64,000 bases of DNA from Ceratothoa steindachneri (taxonomy: Eukaryota; Arthropoda; Malacostraca; Isopoda; Cymothoidae). The stretch covers positions 89,147,865 to 89,211,864 of the forward strand of contig OZ018333.1 of NCBI GenBank assembly GCA_963969495.1, written 5' to 3'. The position numbers and the translations under genes are program-made. This document shows positions 22,315 to 34,203 of this stretch, piece after piece. The notes under the pieces are model-generated. The model was not told the DNA's origin, did not search any database, and was given only the letters and a program-made list of their open reading frames with translations. Numbering within the stretch: position 1 is the stretch's first letter; each line of letters starts with the position of its first letter.

Positions 22315-25300
22315 GGAAACGGGCCGGAGTAGTGATCTCTCCTCGGTTTGCAAAAAGCGATCAAAGTAGCGATTCGCCAGGAATCTGGGAGGATACCCTC
22401 TACCCAGATCCTGTTGAACAATTCTAACAGAAAGACCATGCCTCTCTCATCCAGGTGTGGAAGCATGGCGGACGGGACATCGTCCGGACCATGGGCGGTG
22501 TTCGCGCAAGAAGGAAGAGCGGAACGCAACTCACTAAGAGTAAACCTATCGTTGAATGGTTTTCCGAATCTGGAGGTGAAGTCCAGTCATGATGTCGCGT
22601 TCCGCGACATCATAACGCGCAGTGAATGTTCGCGGAGCAGCATCCCGGCATGAGAATGCGGAGAAAGCGGTCGCGAAGGATTCCGCCACGGACGCGGGAT
22701 CCGAGATTGCGGTCCCATTCTCCTGGAGAACGGGGGAGAGGGTCCTGTGAGAACTTGTCCCGAATCCTTTTGACTTGCTTCGGCACCTCTGTTAGAGGGG
22801 TCTTCCCGTTAAGTGAAGACACGTATGCTCGCCAAGAAGAGCAGTGGGCGTGCTTATAAATATACCGAAACCTAGCCCTAGCCCGACGAAATTCAGCGAC
22901 AGTAAAATCGTTCAGGCGGCGCTTATAGCGCATGTAGGCATAACGTTTCTGTTTGAAATCTGTCTCAAAGTCAGCTGACCACCATGGGAGTCGTCGGCGT
23001 GCAAAACGGTCAGACCTAGGAATAGTAGCTATGCCCACGGCGAAAAGGTTGCCGGAGAACTCAACGGCTTCATAAACCGGCTTAAACTCCTCGACTGAGA
23101 TAGAGAATTCAGTCTTTTCCTGAAATGCGGACCACTTCGCCTACGCTAAGCACCACCGAGACAGGCTCTTTGGCGGCATTGGCCCAGAAAATGATATTTG
23201 AATGGGATCACCCGGTCCCAAAGACAAAGATAGATCGAGTCAAGAAAATGATGCGGTTTTCGAGCAGTGATGCGTAAACTCATCCACATTTAAGACACCT
23301 AATTCCTCAGATTGTCGAGCAAGAGAAAGGGCCTCAGTAACCGTGCCACGACGCGGCGCAAGTCCCCCGCGTCGAAGTCGACTGACAGTGGAATATACGC
23401 GGAAATAACAGTATACCTGCTATCCAGGTGTAGCTGTACAGCTACTGCCTGAAAGGAGGTATCTAAAGCAGAGAGAAGAACAGAAACATCATGCCGGGTG
23501 TAAATGGCGCATCTACATGCTCGGCCACCATCCCGTCGTTATGGGCTGGAAAAACCCTTATATCCCAGGAGAGTGGGCAGGGGGCACGCGTCCAACATGG
23601 TCTACTGCAAAAAGATACCTAACGAAGAAGGGGACGAGACGAGCCTCCGCAGCTCCTCCCAGTTGACCAGGAGTCTGCGGCAATTCCATTGGAGGAATAT
23701 GCCATCCAGGCCTAGCTTGGAGGAGATGCGGGGGCTCTCTTCGAAGACAAGACTCTCACGGGAATGGCCATACGCCTTCCGGAGGCAGATCTCAGGGTGC
23801 TGTTTCCCAGGCAATGCGCTAAAGGCGTTGTCCTCTTCGAGGGGAGGTTTGGCTCGCCATGATAGTATTTTCCTCCCTTCGTCTCGAAACCTTAGGCAAG
23901 CGAGAGGGCTTCGGAGGCCGAGGTCCCTCTTTTGCAGGATCCACCGTCTCCGCGGCACCCAGCCAGCCACTCTGGGCGTAGGCGAAAGAGCCGAAGTTCC
24001 TTTAGTGCTATATTTTCTGAGGGCAGCTTTTGGAACCGTTTAAGATGGCCTCACGACAAACTTCATGGGTGTTGTCCCCCGCGAGTTAACGGACTCGGTG
24101 GAAGCGCGCGGCGGTTTTGCCTTACTGGAAACGGTCACTCTAGGGAAAGGGAAGGTCGCCCTGGTTTTAGTCGGGGCTAGGTGTGAACCCTTTGTGCAGC
24201 CAGATTTACCAGGGAAGCGCCCGGGCTGGGTAGAACTCGCAGAAGGGTTCCGAATGGGCGCGGAAACGACCGTGCTCGTAGGCTTGGAGGGGCCAGGGGC
24301 AGAGGGTGTCTTTCTTAGCATTGAGGAATAAGATGTCCCAGGCAGAGATGAGAACGCTAGGACCAAGTCCTTAGGTTCGCGAAATGAGAGACGATCCTGG
24401 GCATGAACGGCCAGGATTTCCTTCTCAAGGATATACGTACCATATTGCTTTGAGGAAGCGAGGTGCGGCTCTCCGCAATTGACACACTTGACCACACAAG
24501 ATTTGGACTTATCGTGTGCGGCCTTGGAGCAATTTAGACAGACTCCGGGTAACCCCGACTTTGTGCGCCTAAAAGAGCGATTAGTATGGCCGAAGCGGTG
24601 ACAGTAATAGCACCTCCGCGGCAGAGGCACGAATGTCTTCACGCGGTAGCGATACTAACCGGTACGCACCGACTCAGGGAGCTTATCACAGTCGAACGTG
24701 ACGAAGAGGGTAGGGGTGGGTCTCGAGGCACCTCCCTGTTTTCTCATCACACGTTCGACCTTGACCGCCCCATGGTCGGCCAGCTATAAGGTGATGTCAT
24801 CTATGGGGTAGTCCACGAGTTTCCTCGCATAAACTATTTTGACGAAGCTCATGGTAGAGTGCGGCGTCACACTCAACGGCGTGCCATTTAGTGACCAAAG
24901 GGAACTAATCATGGCTGCCTGGGAGGGATTCGACGCATTCGCCAGAAGGCTACCGTCCGAAAAACGGGTCATCTACGGCTCTGTACCAATAACGCTAGCT
25001 AAGGCTCTCCTCTGATGGATCATGTTGCCCTTAGCCAACATGCTGCCATCAGTAGAGTGTATGTCGAGGAAGCATTTGAAGCCAGCAGGCTCGAAAACGC
25101 CAAGTAGCCTCTGAATGAGGGGCCCCGACGTAATTGAGGGTCCACTCTCCGCAGTTCTAGTCTTTGTAAGGGAATCCGCATCCGGAGGAGCAACGGAGCC
25201 GGACGTGCCGATCTTGGCTTGGACCATGTCCATGTCAGAGGGGGCTTCCATGTGCTCCCCCCCCAGGACATCATAGATCCCATTGGTCATAGTCTTTTGT

Positions 25301-25740
25301 TGGGGGGAGAGAGGGGGACACGTATGGTGACCCCCTCTAAGCTTATAATTCGAGCTCACAGGTCTTTGGAGGGAAGAGGCAGACGGGCCCTGACTTCCCT
25401 ATTACCCATAAGGGGATTGGCCCTATTGTTCCACTTCCACCAAGAGCTGTTAATTATGGGCCTCCTGCCTTTCTTGGCAGTCCATTTAGAAAGTAAAGGG
25501 GTGAGTGAGAGTCTCCTACACCTGCAGGCAAAGGAGAAGGTTCCTATTAGTGATACGGGAAGCAACACTAATCACTCCACACAGTAGCCCGCTCTGCGAG
25601 GGGTAAATATAGGGCGGGCAGAACCAGCTGCCGCCATTTGAAGACACTCCTCCTGCCTAGTGGCCTGGCAACTCATCGGCATGGTGATTCCACCTTAGGC
25701 TCTGTGTAAAAAGGACAGATAGTGAATAAATGAATGGTAA
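22315..25740 (-). mobile_element. A3, right part: diverged family A copy
   Basis: Continuation of 15450-15579: RT start (22529-22308), RT leader (23038-22610), endonuclease remains (23130-23700, with much of the middle deleted or scrambled), ORF1 with zinc knuckles (24642-24040), and ORF1 N-terminal pieces (24972-24784, 25359-24973, 25568-25356). It fades out in 5' UTR-like sequence at about 25740. It is clearly more diverged than A4, A5 or A6, which fits its being the target of A4. Confidence 0.75.
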
Positions 25741-25858
25741 AAAACAGACAGGTGGTGCGTAAGTCCAGGTTAGGCAAGCTTGCAGCCATTTTCAGAGAGA
25801 AGATTCATTAAAATTTCAAAGGATCTTTAAAAACATAGACTATGGTTAACAATCTAAA

Positions 25859-25859
<1 letters not shown>

Positions 25860-25937
<78 letters not shown>
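25860..25937. repeat. (TA)n microsatellite
   Basis: About 39 TA units between the fading 5' end of A3 and the 3' side of element D. Confidence 0.95.
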
Positions 25938-25940
<3 letters not shown>

Positions 25941-27968
25941 GAAGGAGTAAAAACGTAGAAAAATAAATGCCTCTAGAATGCTGTAAAATCAAAAATCATA
26001 AGACACGACACGTCTATCTGGTTCTAAAAATGATAAAACATTAAATTTCCTTTAAAAGATTTGTCTCTGGTAAAACTTTAAACACTCGATTCATGTTAAA
26101 GGTACACTCGTGTTTAGAAAGGATGCTCCTCAGAACCTGCTGAGGACACACCTCTTGCCAAATAAAAGAAAAAAGCCTTTGCCTCAGAGTATGGAATCGT
26201 AGGCATTCAGCAAATAGGTGGAGTACAGACATTAGTACTCCACAGTGAGTGCACATTGGAGGCTGCTGAAGGCCTTCCATCGGAAAGCCATGTGTCAGAT
26301 GACAATGCCCAATTCTCAGACGGCATAGAATAACATCCTGAGTACAGGTCGTAGTAGTGCGTGGCCAGGGGCGGACTGAGTGTTTGATGATCTGGAAATA
26401 AAAAGACTAAAGCCTCCAAAGAGCTGAGGGAATCAGAGAATATTGTACAAGATCCCAGTGATGAAGAAGCGATGGTATACAGTGCAGCCAGTATCGCGAC
26501 AAACTCAGCGGTAAAGATAGAGGCTGTATTGGGCAGGCACACAGACACATGACGGGAAGGGAAGATAGAAGCTCCTACCCCATCAGAAGATTTAAATCCA
26601 TCTGTGTAGATAAATGTGCTTGATTTGTGGCACAAAGAATGTTCATAAAAGAGGCTTCATAGAACCGAAGGCAAGAACTTGGTCTTCGTTCTCGGTTCGC
26701 CTGTCAGCACCTTGCAAACCCTCATGGGTGGTAATAACCATGGGGGTATTTTAGGGATCTGATATGGAATAACTGACAATTCCCTTAGTTGACCTGTATC
26801 TCCAGTCATACGCAGGGCAAAGGGGCGAGTCAGCGAAGGAAACCTGTCATATGAGGCCACCGAGTCAATATTATATGTGCACTCATATACAGATGAGTGG
26901 GGAAGCTGTTGCAGCCTGAAAAGGTACTGCAGGTTAAAATTAAGGCGGTGAAAGGATAATAGAAGGACCCCACTCTCTGCATGGAGACTCCATAGTGAGG
27001 AGGACTTGAATAATCCCAAAGCTAGACGCACTCCCTGGTTCCTAATAGAATTGAGCTTATCTAGGTTTGAGGATGAGTCTGAAGAGTACACCTGTGACCC
27101 ATAATCCAGCTTAGACTGGATCAAGGTTGTATACAAAAGCCACAGGGTAAGGCGCTCACTTCCTCACGAAACATGTGATAAAAGTTTTAAGATATCCATT
27201 CTCTTCAAGCCAGAATTTTTTCAAGGCAGTTATATGGGGGACCCAGGAGAGCTTTGAGTCAAAGATAACACCAAGAAATTTACAATGAGGCTTAAAAGAG
27301 ATGGGGGAGCCATACAAAGATAAGGTTGGCTGTTCCCAGTCAACTTGTTTGAAATTGTAGAAATGAATTGCCTTTGTTTTTAAGGATGATGGTCGGAAGC
27401 CTTTTGTAGTGGCTTTCTTGGCAATGATGTTAATGGCCAGTTGCAATTTACGGATGACAAATGGCAGCCAAGGCGATGCTGATAAAGTTGCCAAGTCATC
27501 CACATAAAGAGTTGTCATCACCTCTGCAGGAAGATCAATAATAATGCTGTTGATAGCCACCGAGAAGCAGGTGACGGGCAAAACGCTTCCCTGTGGCACG
27601 CCCTCTATCTGATCAACAGGTTCCAATATGACATTTCTTACCCTAACACGGAACATGCGTCAGGCAAGAAATTACTGTATGAACCTAGGAAGATGGCCTT
27701 TGATACCCCAGTCATATAGTTGCTTCATGGATACCATACCTCCAAGTAGTATCATATGCTTTTTCTTTTCTATATCAAAAAAGACAGCAATGGAGTGTTG
27801 TCTCTTTGAGAAAGCTTGTCGAATGCAATCCTCCAACCTGACCAGCAGTTATGTGGTGCATTGTTTCTTTCTAAAACCCAACTGCGAGGGAGAAATAAGG
27901 TTGTGTTTCTCCAGAAACCATACCAACTTGGCATTCACCATCTTTTCAAAAAGCTTGCATGGGAAACA
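25938..27968 (-). mobile_element. Element D, 3' part (RT and RNase H), split by A5
   Basis: A third non-LTR family. Minus strand: RT palm 27656-27156 (GVPQGSVLPVTCFSVAI and TLYVDDLATL, with the catalytic Asp pair present), RT end 27136-26657 (LIQSKLDYGSQVY), RNase H 26635-26207 (YTDGFKSSDGVGASIFPS, FTAEFVAILAAL, FSDSLSSLEAL), then a deletion of the WVPGH region, and the terminal CTHCGVLMSVLHLFAEC motif at 26280-26041. A5 cut it within the RT segment LTCF / CKLFEKMV; the other half starts at 37838. Frame breaks show that it is inactive. Confidence 0.8.
27956..27968. repeat. Target-site duplication of A5, left copy
   Basis: TGCATGGGAAACA, against TGCTAGGAAACA at 37838-37849 (one mismatch and one indel). 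On the minus strand the two sides rejoin the RT reading frame of element D. Confidence 0.7.
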
Positions 27969-28222
27969 TTTTTTTTTTTTTTTTAAGAGCTCATCTGGCA
28001 ACTGCCTACTTGGGCATTAGTCGCCGTATTAAAACTGGCCTAGTTCTAGGCTACTTTAAAAAAAAATTAAAGAGAAAAAAAAACCCCCAAAAGAAGCAAA
28101 GGAAGCAAGCTGGTGCGTCGGGGAGAGGTCCCCCCGGCCCAGGAGCGTGCAACTAAAGGAAAAAAACAAAACAAAAAAAACAAATGCAAAAAACAAAATA
28201 AAACCAAAAAAACAAACCTTGC

Positions 28223-29143
28223 TTAAATAATAGGGAAAAGGCCGGCCTCCCCCAAGAAGTCAACAAGTCCACAAGTCAATGTGCACGAATCTGTCCCGAG
28301 TACAAGGGACAGGTGGTAGCGACCCCGCCCATCCCGGTACCGGGACAGGTATCGTGCGTGAAGATCACCCAGACTGGGACACTCGACAAGAATGTGCCGA
28401 ACAGTCTGGGGGACGACGCAGTCGTTGCAATAGGGCGCATGCGAGCGCTTCATCAAGTAGCGATGCGTCACACGAGTGAGTCCGATTCAGAGACGACAGA
28501 AAGCAACCTGAAGCCGCTGCGGCATTGGGGGATAGGTCCATGGGAACAGTCGCGGCACAATGGCACGCAACTTTAAGTTCCCTTCGACCGTCTCCAATCT
28601 TCTTTGCCAAGCAGTCCGAATAGCTGCCCATATTCCTGCCATGTAGTCAGTGTGAGGAAGAGCGAAACGCTGGTCCGGTCGCAGAGTCCTCGCGGACTCT
28701 TTGGCGCGCTCATTCCCCGCAATTCCTACATGTCCAGGAACCCAGCAGAAGACAATCTCGACATCTGCCCGGCTCGTCAAAACCGTGGCGTCACGGATAT
28801 CGCAAACCAGGGAATGCGGAGATTCCAATGCCCCGAGAGCACTCAGGGCACTTTGTGAGTCGCTATAGATCACAATCCGTTCTCCGAGCCGGGCACGTCG
28901 CGTAATCTCCCGTACCGAGTGGTGTATTGCCACACACTCGGCCGTGAAGACAAACGCAGCGCCTGGTAGAGCCCCGCTGACTTCAAACAGAGGGGATCGG
29001 CGTGGAAGCCGACCCCCTCTTGGGACTTGGAGCCATCCGTATACACTGGCACGGTTCCAGCGTGACACGATGTGTGCTCCAAAAAGGTCGAACGCAATAC
29101 TCCCGGCACAGTACAAGCTTTGGGAGCAGAGGCGTGGCGACAA
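28223..29143 (-). pseudogene. A5 RNase H
   Basis: The frame 29143-28487 has the Glu block (VFTAECVAIHHSV), YSDSQSALSAL and WVPGHVGIAGNERA, followed by 28471-28223 with CNDCVVPQTVRHILVECPSL. The initial YTDGSKSQ block is in another frame (29199-28870). Two frame changes make it a pseudogene. Confidence 0.75.
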
Positions 29144-29216
29144 ATAGCCAAATGTGGTACCCTCCAGGGTGGCGTCCTGGGCAGAACAAGGGGCGCCACC
29201 GGCCCGAGAGCTATAT

Positions 29217-30730
29217 CTACCTCTCGAAGGAGTTTCCTGGCCCTAAACCCATCTCCCCAGCATCGACCAACAGGCTCTCAATGGGGGAAGTGCGCAAGGC
29301 ACCGGTCGCAAGGCGAAGGCCGCTGTGGTGGATCGAATCCACCTTCTGCAATAAACGCTCGGCTGCGGATGCATAAAACTCGCATCCGTAGTCGAGCTTC
29401 GAACGAACAAAGGATCGATAAAAGAGTAGGGCAGTAGCCCTATCAGCGCCCCAAGCGCTGAATGTCACGGAACAGAGAATATCCATGGCGCGGGTACAAG
29501 AGACCCTAAGGCTGCGAATGTGAGCCTCCCAGGTGAGGCGTCGGTCGAATACAAGACCAAGGAAACGGTGCGACTCAACCACATCCAGGCACACCCCATT
29601 AAGAAACAAATCTGGGTCGGGGTGAAGCCGTGGATGGCGGCATAAGTGCACCACCTTAATCTTGGCCAAAGAAAAGCGAAACCTGTGCGCTTCGGCATAG
29701 CGAGAGACGCGGTTCAATGCCTGTTGGAGTCGACGCTCCAGAGTTGGCATCTGGGCCGCGCCAAAACAGATCGATAGGTCGTCCACGTAGAGCGTAGCGA
29801 GAACATCTTCCAGGAGCACCGAGGTGATGCCGTTGATGCTCAGGGTAAAGAGTGTGACACTGAGGACACTTCCCTGCGGGACACCCTCTTCCTGCTCCTT
29901 TGGGCCGGAGAGGTCTCCCCCCACCCGTACGCAGAATCGACGATCTCGCAAAAATTCAGATATAAACATTGGGAGCGTCCCCTCGCCCCCATCGTGTGGA
30001 GAGTCTCCATGATACCGTATCGCCCTGCGGTATCAGAGGCCTTCTCCAGATCAAAAAACACCGTGGCGTAGTGCTGTCTACGAAGGAAAGCCTCGCAGAC
30101 GGATTTTTCCAGTCGGAGCAGAGCATCCGACGTGGAGTGGAACTTACGGAAGCCGCTCTGTGCAGAAGACAGATGGCCTCCGCTGTCCAGGAAATAAGCT
30201 AATCTAACATTTACCAATTTCTCCATCAACTTGAACACGCAAGAGGTTAGAGAGATTGAGCGGTAACCGGTCGGAGTAGAGTGATCTCTCCCCAGCTTGC
30301 GAAAGGCAAGCACAGTAGCGATTCGCCAGGAGTCTGGGAGAAGACCTTCCACCCAGATCCTGTTCAACAAATCTAACAGAAAGGCCATGCCTTTCTCAGC
30401 CAGGTGTCGAAGCATGGCGTACGGGACATCGTCCGGACCATGGGCGGTGTCCGCGCACGAAGCGAGAGCGGAACGCAACTCACTCACAGTAAACTTGTCG
30501 TTGAAGAGTTCTCCACCTCTGCAGGTAAAGTCCAGCCGGCGGCCTTTCACGACATCACGACGTGCATTGAATGTTGGCGGAGCAGCATCCCGGCTAGAGA
30601 ATGCGGAAAAAGCGGTCGCTAAGGATTCCACCACGGACGCGGGGTCCGAGATTGCGGTCCCATTCTCCTGGAGAACTGGAGGGGGGTCCTGCGAGAACTT
30701 GCACCGAATCCTTTTGACTCGCTTCCACAC
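29217..30730 (-). pseudogene. A5 reverse transcriptase
   Basis: 30730-29840 (296 codons) runs from the RT leader through AHGPDDVPYAML and the palm segment VFFDLEKASDTAGRYG. 29969-29217 (250 codons) carries PQGSVLSVTLF, YVDD and FLGLVFDRRLTW, then joins out of place to the linker because of the deletion near 29250. A one-base frame change near 29970 separates the two frames. Confidence 0.75.
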
Positions 30731-30740
30731 CTCAGCTAAA

Positions 30741-30756
30741 GGGGTCTTCCCGTTAA
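30741..30756. repeat. Target-site duplication of A6, left copy
   Basis: GGGGTCTTCCCGTTAA, identical to 37720-37735. It lies within the RT leader of A5. Confidence 0.95.
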
Positions 30757-30782
30757 TTTTTTTTTTTTTTATGAGCTCATCT

Positions 30783-30811
30783 GGCGACTGCCTACTTGGG
30801 CATTAGTCGCC
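30783..30811 (-). other. Conserved 3'-terminal hairpin of family A
   Basis: On the plus strand GGCGACT (30783-30789) pairs with AGTCGCC (30805-30811). Between them lies an inner GCC...GGC stem closed by a four-base loop. It stands about 12 bp from the poly-A start and recurs in every non-diverged copy that keeps its 3' end (2865-2893, 15601-15629, 27997-28025, 56219-56247, and about 938-965). By analogy with other non-LTR elements it may be where the RT binds its RNA. Confidence 0.7.
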
Positions 30812-31046
30812 GTATTAAAACTGGCCTAGTTCTAGGCTATTTTAAAATAAATTAAAGAGAAAAAAACAACAAAAAAAAACAAAAAAAACAAAAAACAACA
30901 CCCCAAAAGGGGGAAAGGAAGCAAGCTGGTGCGTCGGGGAGAGGTCCCCCCGGCGCAGGAGCGTGCAACTAAAGGAAAAAAACAAAAAAACAAAAAACAA
31001 AAAAACAACAAAAAAAAACAAAAAAAAACAAACAAGCAAACCTTGC

Positions 31047-32772
31047 TTAAATAATAGGGAGAAGGCCGGCCTCTCCCAAGAAGTCAATAAGTCCACAAGT
31101 CAATGTGCACGAATCTGTCCCGAGCACAAGGGACAGGCGGTAGCGACCCCGCCCATCCCGGTACTGGGACAGGTATCGTGCGCGAAGATCACCCAGACTG
31201 GGACATTCGACAAGAATGTGCCGAACAGTCTGGGGGACGACGCAGTCGTTGCAATAGGGCGCAGGCGAGCGCTCCATCAGATAGCAATGCGTCACACGAG
31301 TGTGTCCGATTCGGAGACGACAGAAAGCAACCTGAAGCCGCCGCGGCATTGGGGGATAGGTCCATGGGAACAGTCGCGGCGCAATGGCACGCAACTTTAA
31401 GTTCCCTTCGACCGTCTCCCATCTTCTTTGCCAAGCAGTCCGAAGAGCTGCCCGTATTCCTGCCATGTAGTCGGTGTGAGGAAGAGCGAAACGCTGGTCC
31501 GGTCGCAGAGTCCTCGCGGACTCTTTGGCGCCCTCATCGGCGCGCTCATTCCCCGCAATTCCTACATGTCCAGGAACCCAGCAGAAGACAATCTCGACAT
31601 CTGCCCGGCTCGCCAAAACCGTGGCGTCACGGATATCGCGAACCAGGGGATGCGGAGATTCCAATGTCCCGAGAGCACTCAGGGCGCTTTGTGAGTCGCT
31701 ATAGATCACAATCCGGTCTCCGAACCGGGCACGTCGCGTAATCTCCCGTACCGAGTGGTGTATTGCCACCAGCTCGGCCGTGAAGACAGACGCAGCGCCT
31801 GGTAGAGCCCCGCTGACTTCAAACAGAGGGGATACGGCGTGGAAGCCGACCCCCTCTTGGGACTTGGAGCCATCCGTATACACTGGCACGGTACCAGCGT
31901 GACACGATGTGTGCTCCAAAAAGGTCGAATGCAATACTCCCGGCGCAGTACAAGCTTTGGGAGCAGAGGCGTGGCGACAAATAGCCAAATGTGGTACCCT
32001 CCAGGGTGGCGTCCTGGGCAGAACCAGGGGCGCCACCGGCCCGAGAGCTATATCTACCTCTCGAAGGAGTTTCCTGGCCCTAAACCCAAAGGGCTTAGGG
32101 TATAACTGGCGTCTCTCGGCGGCATAGGCACCATCGAGATCAGCTGCGGATGCAGTGAGAGCTGTTGGCGACTGAGGGAGGCGCCGGGCTCGCGCGTAAA
32201 GGCGAGTGATGCACTGCACGCGGCGCAGAGCGAGTGGCATCTCCCCAGCATCGACCAACAGGCTCTCAATGGGGGAAGTGCGGAAGGCACCGGTCGCAAG
32301 GCGAAGGCCGGTGTGGTGGATCGAATCCACCTTCCGCAATAAACGCTCGGCTGCGGATGCATAAAACTCGCATCCGTAGTCGAGCTTGGAACGAACAAAG
32401 GATCGATAAAAAAGTAGGGCAGTAGCCCTATCAGCGCCCCAGGCGCTGAACGTTACGGAACGGAGAATGTCCATGGCGCGGGTACAAGAGACCCTAAGGC
32501 TGCGAATGAGCCTCCCAGGTGAGGCGTCGGTCGAATACAAGACCAAGGAAACGGTGCGACTCAACCACATCCAGACGCACCCCATTAAGAAACAAATCTG
32601 GGTCGGGGTGAAGCCGTGGATGGCGGCAGAAGTGCACCACCTTAGTCTTGGCCAAAGAAAACCGAAACCTGTGCGCTTCGGCATAGCGAGAGACGCGGTT
32701 CAATGCCTGATGGAGTCGACGCTCCAGAGTTGGCATTTGGGCCGCGCCAAAAGAGATCGAAAGGTCGTCCAC
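31047..32772 (-). pseudogene. A6 ORF2 C-terminal half: RT end and RNase H
   Basis: After the nonsense codon at 32773, frame 32772-32494 continues from the second half of YVDD to FLGLVFDRRLTWEAH. A 2-bp deletion then shifts to the long frame 32684-31047: RT thumb (LLFYRSFVRSKLDYGCEFY), linker (YPKPFGFRARKLLREVD), RNase H (VYTDGSKSQEGVGF, FTAELVAIHHSV, YSDSQSALSALG, WVPGHVGIAGNERADE) and the terminal CNDCVVPQTVRHILVEC motif. All RNase H catalytic positions are intact in one frame, the best-preserved example in the window. Confidence 0.85.
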
Positions 32773-34176
32773 CTAGAGCGTAGCGAGAACATCTTCCGGC
32801 AGCACTGAGGTGATGCCGTTGATGCTCAGGGCAAAGAGTGTGACACTGAGGACACTTCCCTGCGGGACACACACTTCCTGCTCCTTTGGGCCGGAGAGAG
32901 CTCCCCCCACCCGTACGCGGAATCGACGATCTCGCAAAAATTCAGATATAAACATTGGGAGGCGTCCCCTCGCCCCCATCGTGTGGAGAGTCTCCATGAT
33001 ACCGTATCGCCATGCGGTATCATAGGCCTTCTCCAAATCGAAAAAGACCGTGGCGTAGTGCTGTCTACGAAGGAAAGCCTCGCAGACTGCATTTTCCAGT
33101 CGGAGCAGAGCATCCGACGTGGAGTGGAACTTGCGGAAGCCGCACTGTGCGGAAGACAGATGGCCTCCGCTGTCCAGGAAAAAGGCTAATCTAACATTTA
33201 CCAATTTCTCCATCAACTTACACACGCAAGAGGTTAGAGAGATTCGGCGGAAACCGGTCGGAGTAGAGTGATCTCTCCCCGGTTTGCGAAAGGCGAGCAC
33301 AGTAGCGATTCGCCAGGAGTCTGGGAGAAGACCTTCCACCCAGATCCTGTTGAACAAATCTAACAGAAAGGCCATGCCTCGCTCACCCAGGTGTCGAAGC
33401 ATGGCGTACGGGACATCGTCCGGACCATGGGCGGTGTCCGCGCACGAAGCGAGAGCGGAACGCAACTCCTTCACAGTAAACTTGCCGTTGAAGGGTTCTC
33501 CGCCTCTGGAGGTAAAGTCCAGCCGGCGGCCTTCCGCGACATCACGACGTGCATTGAATGCTGGAGGAGCAGCATCACGGCTAGAGAATGCGGAAAAAGC
33601 GGTCGCTAAGGATTCCGCCACGGACGCGGGGTCCGAGATTGCGGTCCCATTCTCCTGGAGAACGGGAGGGGGGTCCTGCGAGAACTTGCCCCGAATCCTT
33701 TTGACTCGCTTCCACACCTCAGCTAAAGGGGTCTTCCCGTTAAGTGAAGACACGTATGCCCGCCAAGAAGAGCGGCGGGCGTGCTTCGAAATATACCGGA
33801 ACCTAGCCCTAGCCCGACGAAATTCAGCGACAGTGAAATCGTTCGGGCGGCGCTTATAGCGCATGTAGGCATAACGCTTCTGTTTGAGGGCCGTCTCACA
33901 CTCGGCCGACCACCATGGGAGTGGTCGGCGTGCAAAACGGCCAGACGTCCTAGGAATAGTAGTCAGGCCCACGGCGATGAGGTTGCCGGAGAAGAACTCA
34001 ACGGCCTCATCTACCGACCTAAACTCCTCGACTGAGATAGAGAATTCAGTCATTTCCTGAAATGCAGGCCACCGCGCCCGCGCCAAGCACCATCGAGGTG
34101 GTCTCTCAGGCGGCAGTTGCCCTGAAAATGATATTTGAATGGGAAAGTGATCACTACCATGGAGGTCATCGACCAC
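32773..34176 (-). CDS. A6 ORF2 middle: end of endonuclease to RT palm, ends at a stop in YVDD
   Basis: A 467-codon open frame. It begins in the last endonuclease strand (VVDDLHGSDHFPIQISF), passes the leader (KQKRYAYMRYKRRPNDF, AYVSSLNGKTPLAEVW), then RT motifs AHGPDDVPYAML, FNRIWVEGLLPDSWR, LTSCVCKLMEKLVNVRL, STSDALLRLENAV, VFFDLEKAYDTAWRYG and VPQGSVLSVTLF. It ends at LATL followed by TAG (plus strand 32773-32775), where sister copies have the TAC of YVDD. The truncated product would lack both catalytic Asp of that motif. Confidence 0.85.
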   Translation of the reverse strand: MVDDLHGSDHFPIQISFSGQLPPERPPRWCLARARWPAFQEMTEFSISVEEFRSVDEAVEFFSGNLIAVGLTTIPRTSGRFARRPLPWWSAECETALKQKRYAYMRYKRRPNDFTVAEFRRARARFRYISKHARRSSWRAYVSSLNGKTPLAEVWKRVKRIRGKFSQDPPPVLQENGTAISDPASVAESLATAFSAFSSRDAAPPAFNARRDVAEGRRLDFTSRGGEPFNGKFTVKELRSALASCADTAHGPDDVPYAMLRHLGERGMAFLLDLFNRIWVEGLLPDSWRIATVLAFRKPGRDHSTPTGFRRISLTSCVCKLMEKLVNVRLAFFLDSGGHLSSAQCGFRKFHSTSDALLRLENAVCEAFLRRQHYATVFFDLEKAYDTAWRYGIMETLHTMGARGRLPMFISEFLRDRRFRVRVGGALSGPKEQEVCVPQGSVLSVTLFALSINGITSVLPEDVLATL

Positions 34177-34203
34177 CCCCCAATCAAAATCAGGCTGTGC
34201 ATC

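Larger units (their letters stand above)
27969..30756 (-). mobile_element. A5: 5'-truncated family A copy, main part, split by A6
   Basis: T run 27969-27984, hairpin 27997-28025, 3' UTR with A/C-rich runs, RNase H (29143-28223), RT (30730-29217) and RT leader to 30756. A6 inserted here; A5 continues for only about 100 bp at 37736-37837, where it is 5'-truncated. About 190 bp are deleted between RT and RNase H (near 29250). YVDD is intact in the 29969 frame (LATLYVDDLSIC). Confidence 0.85.
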
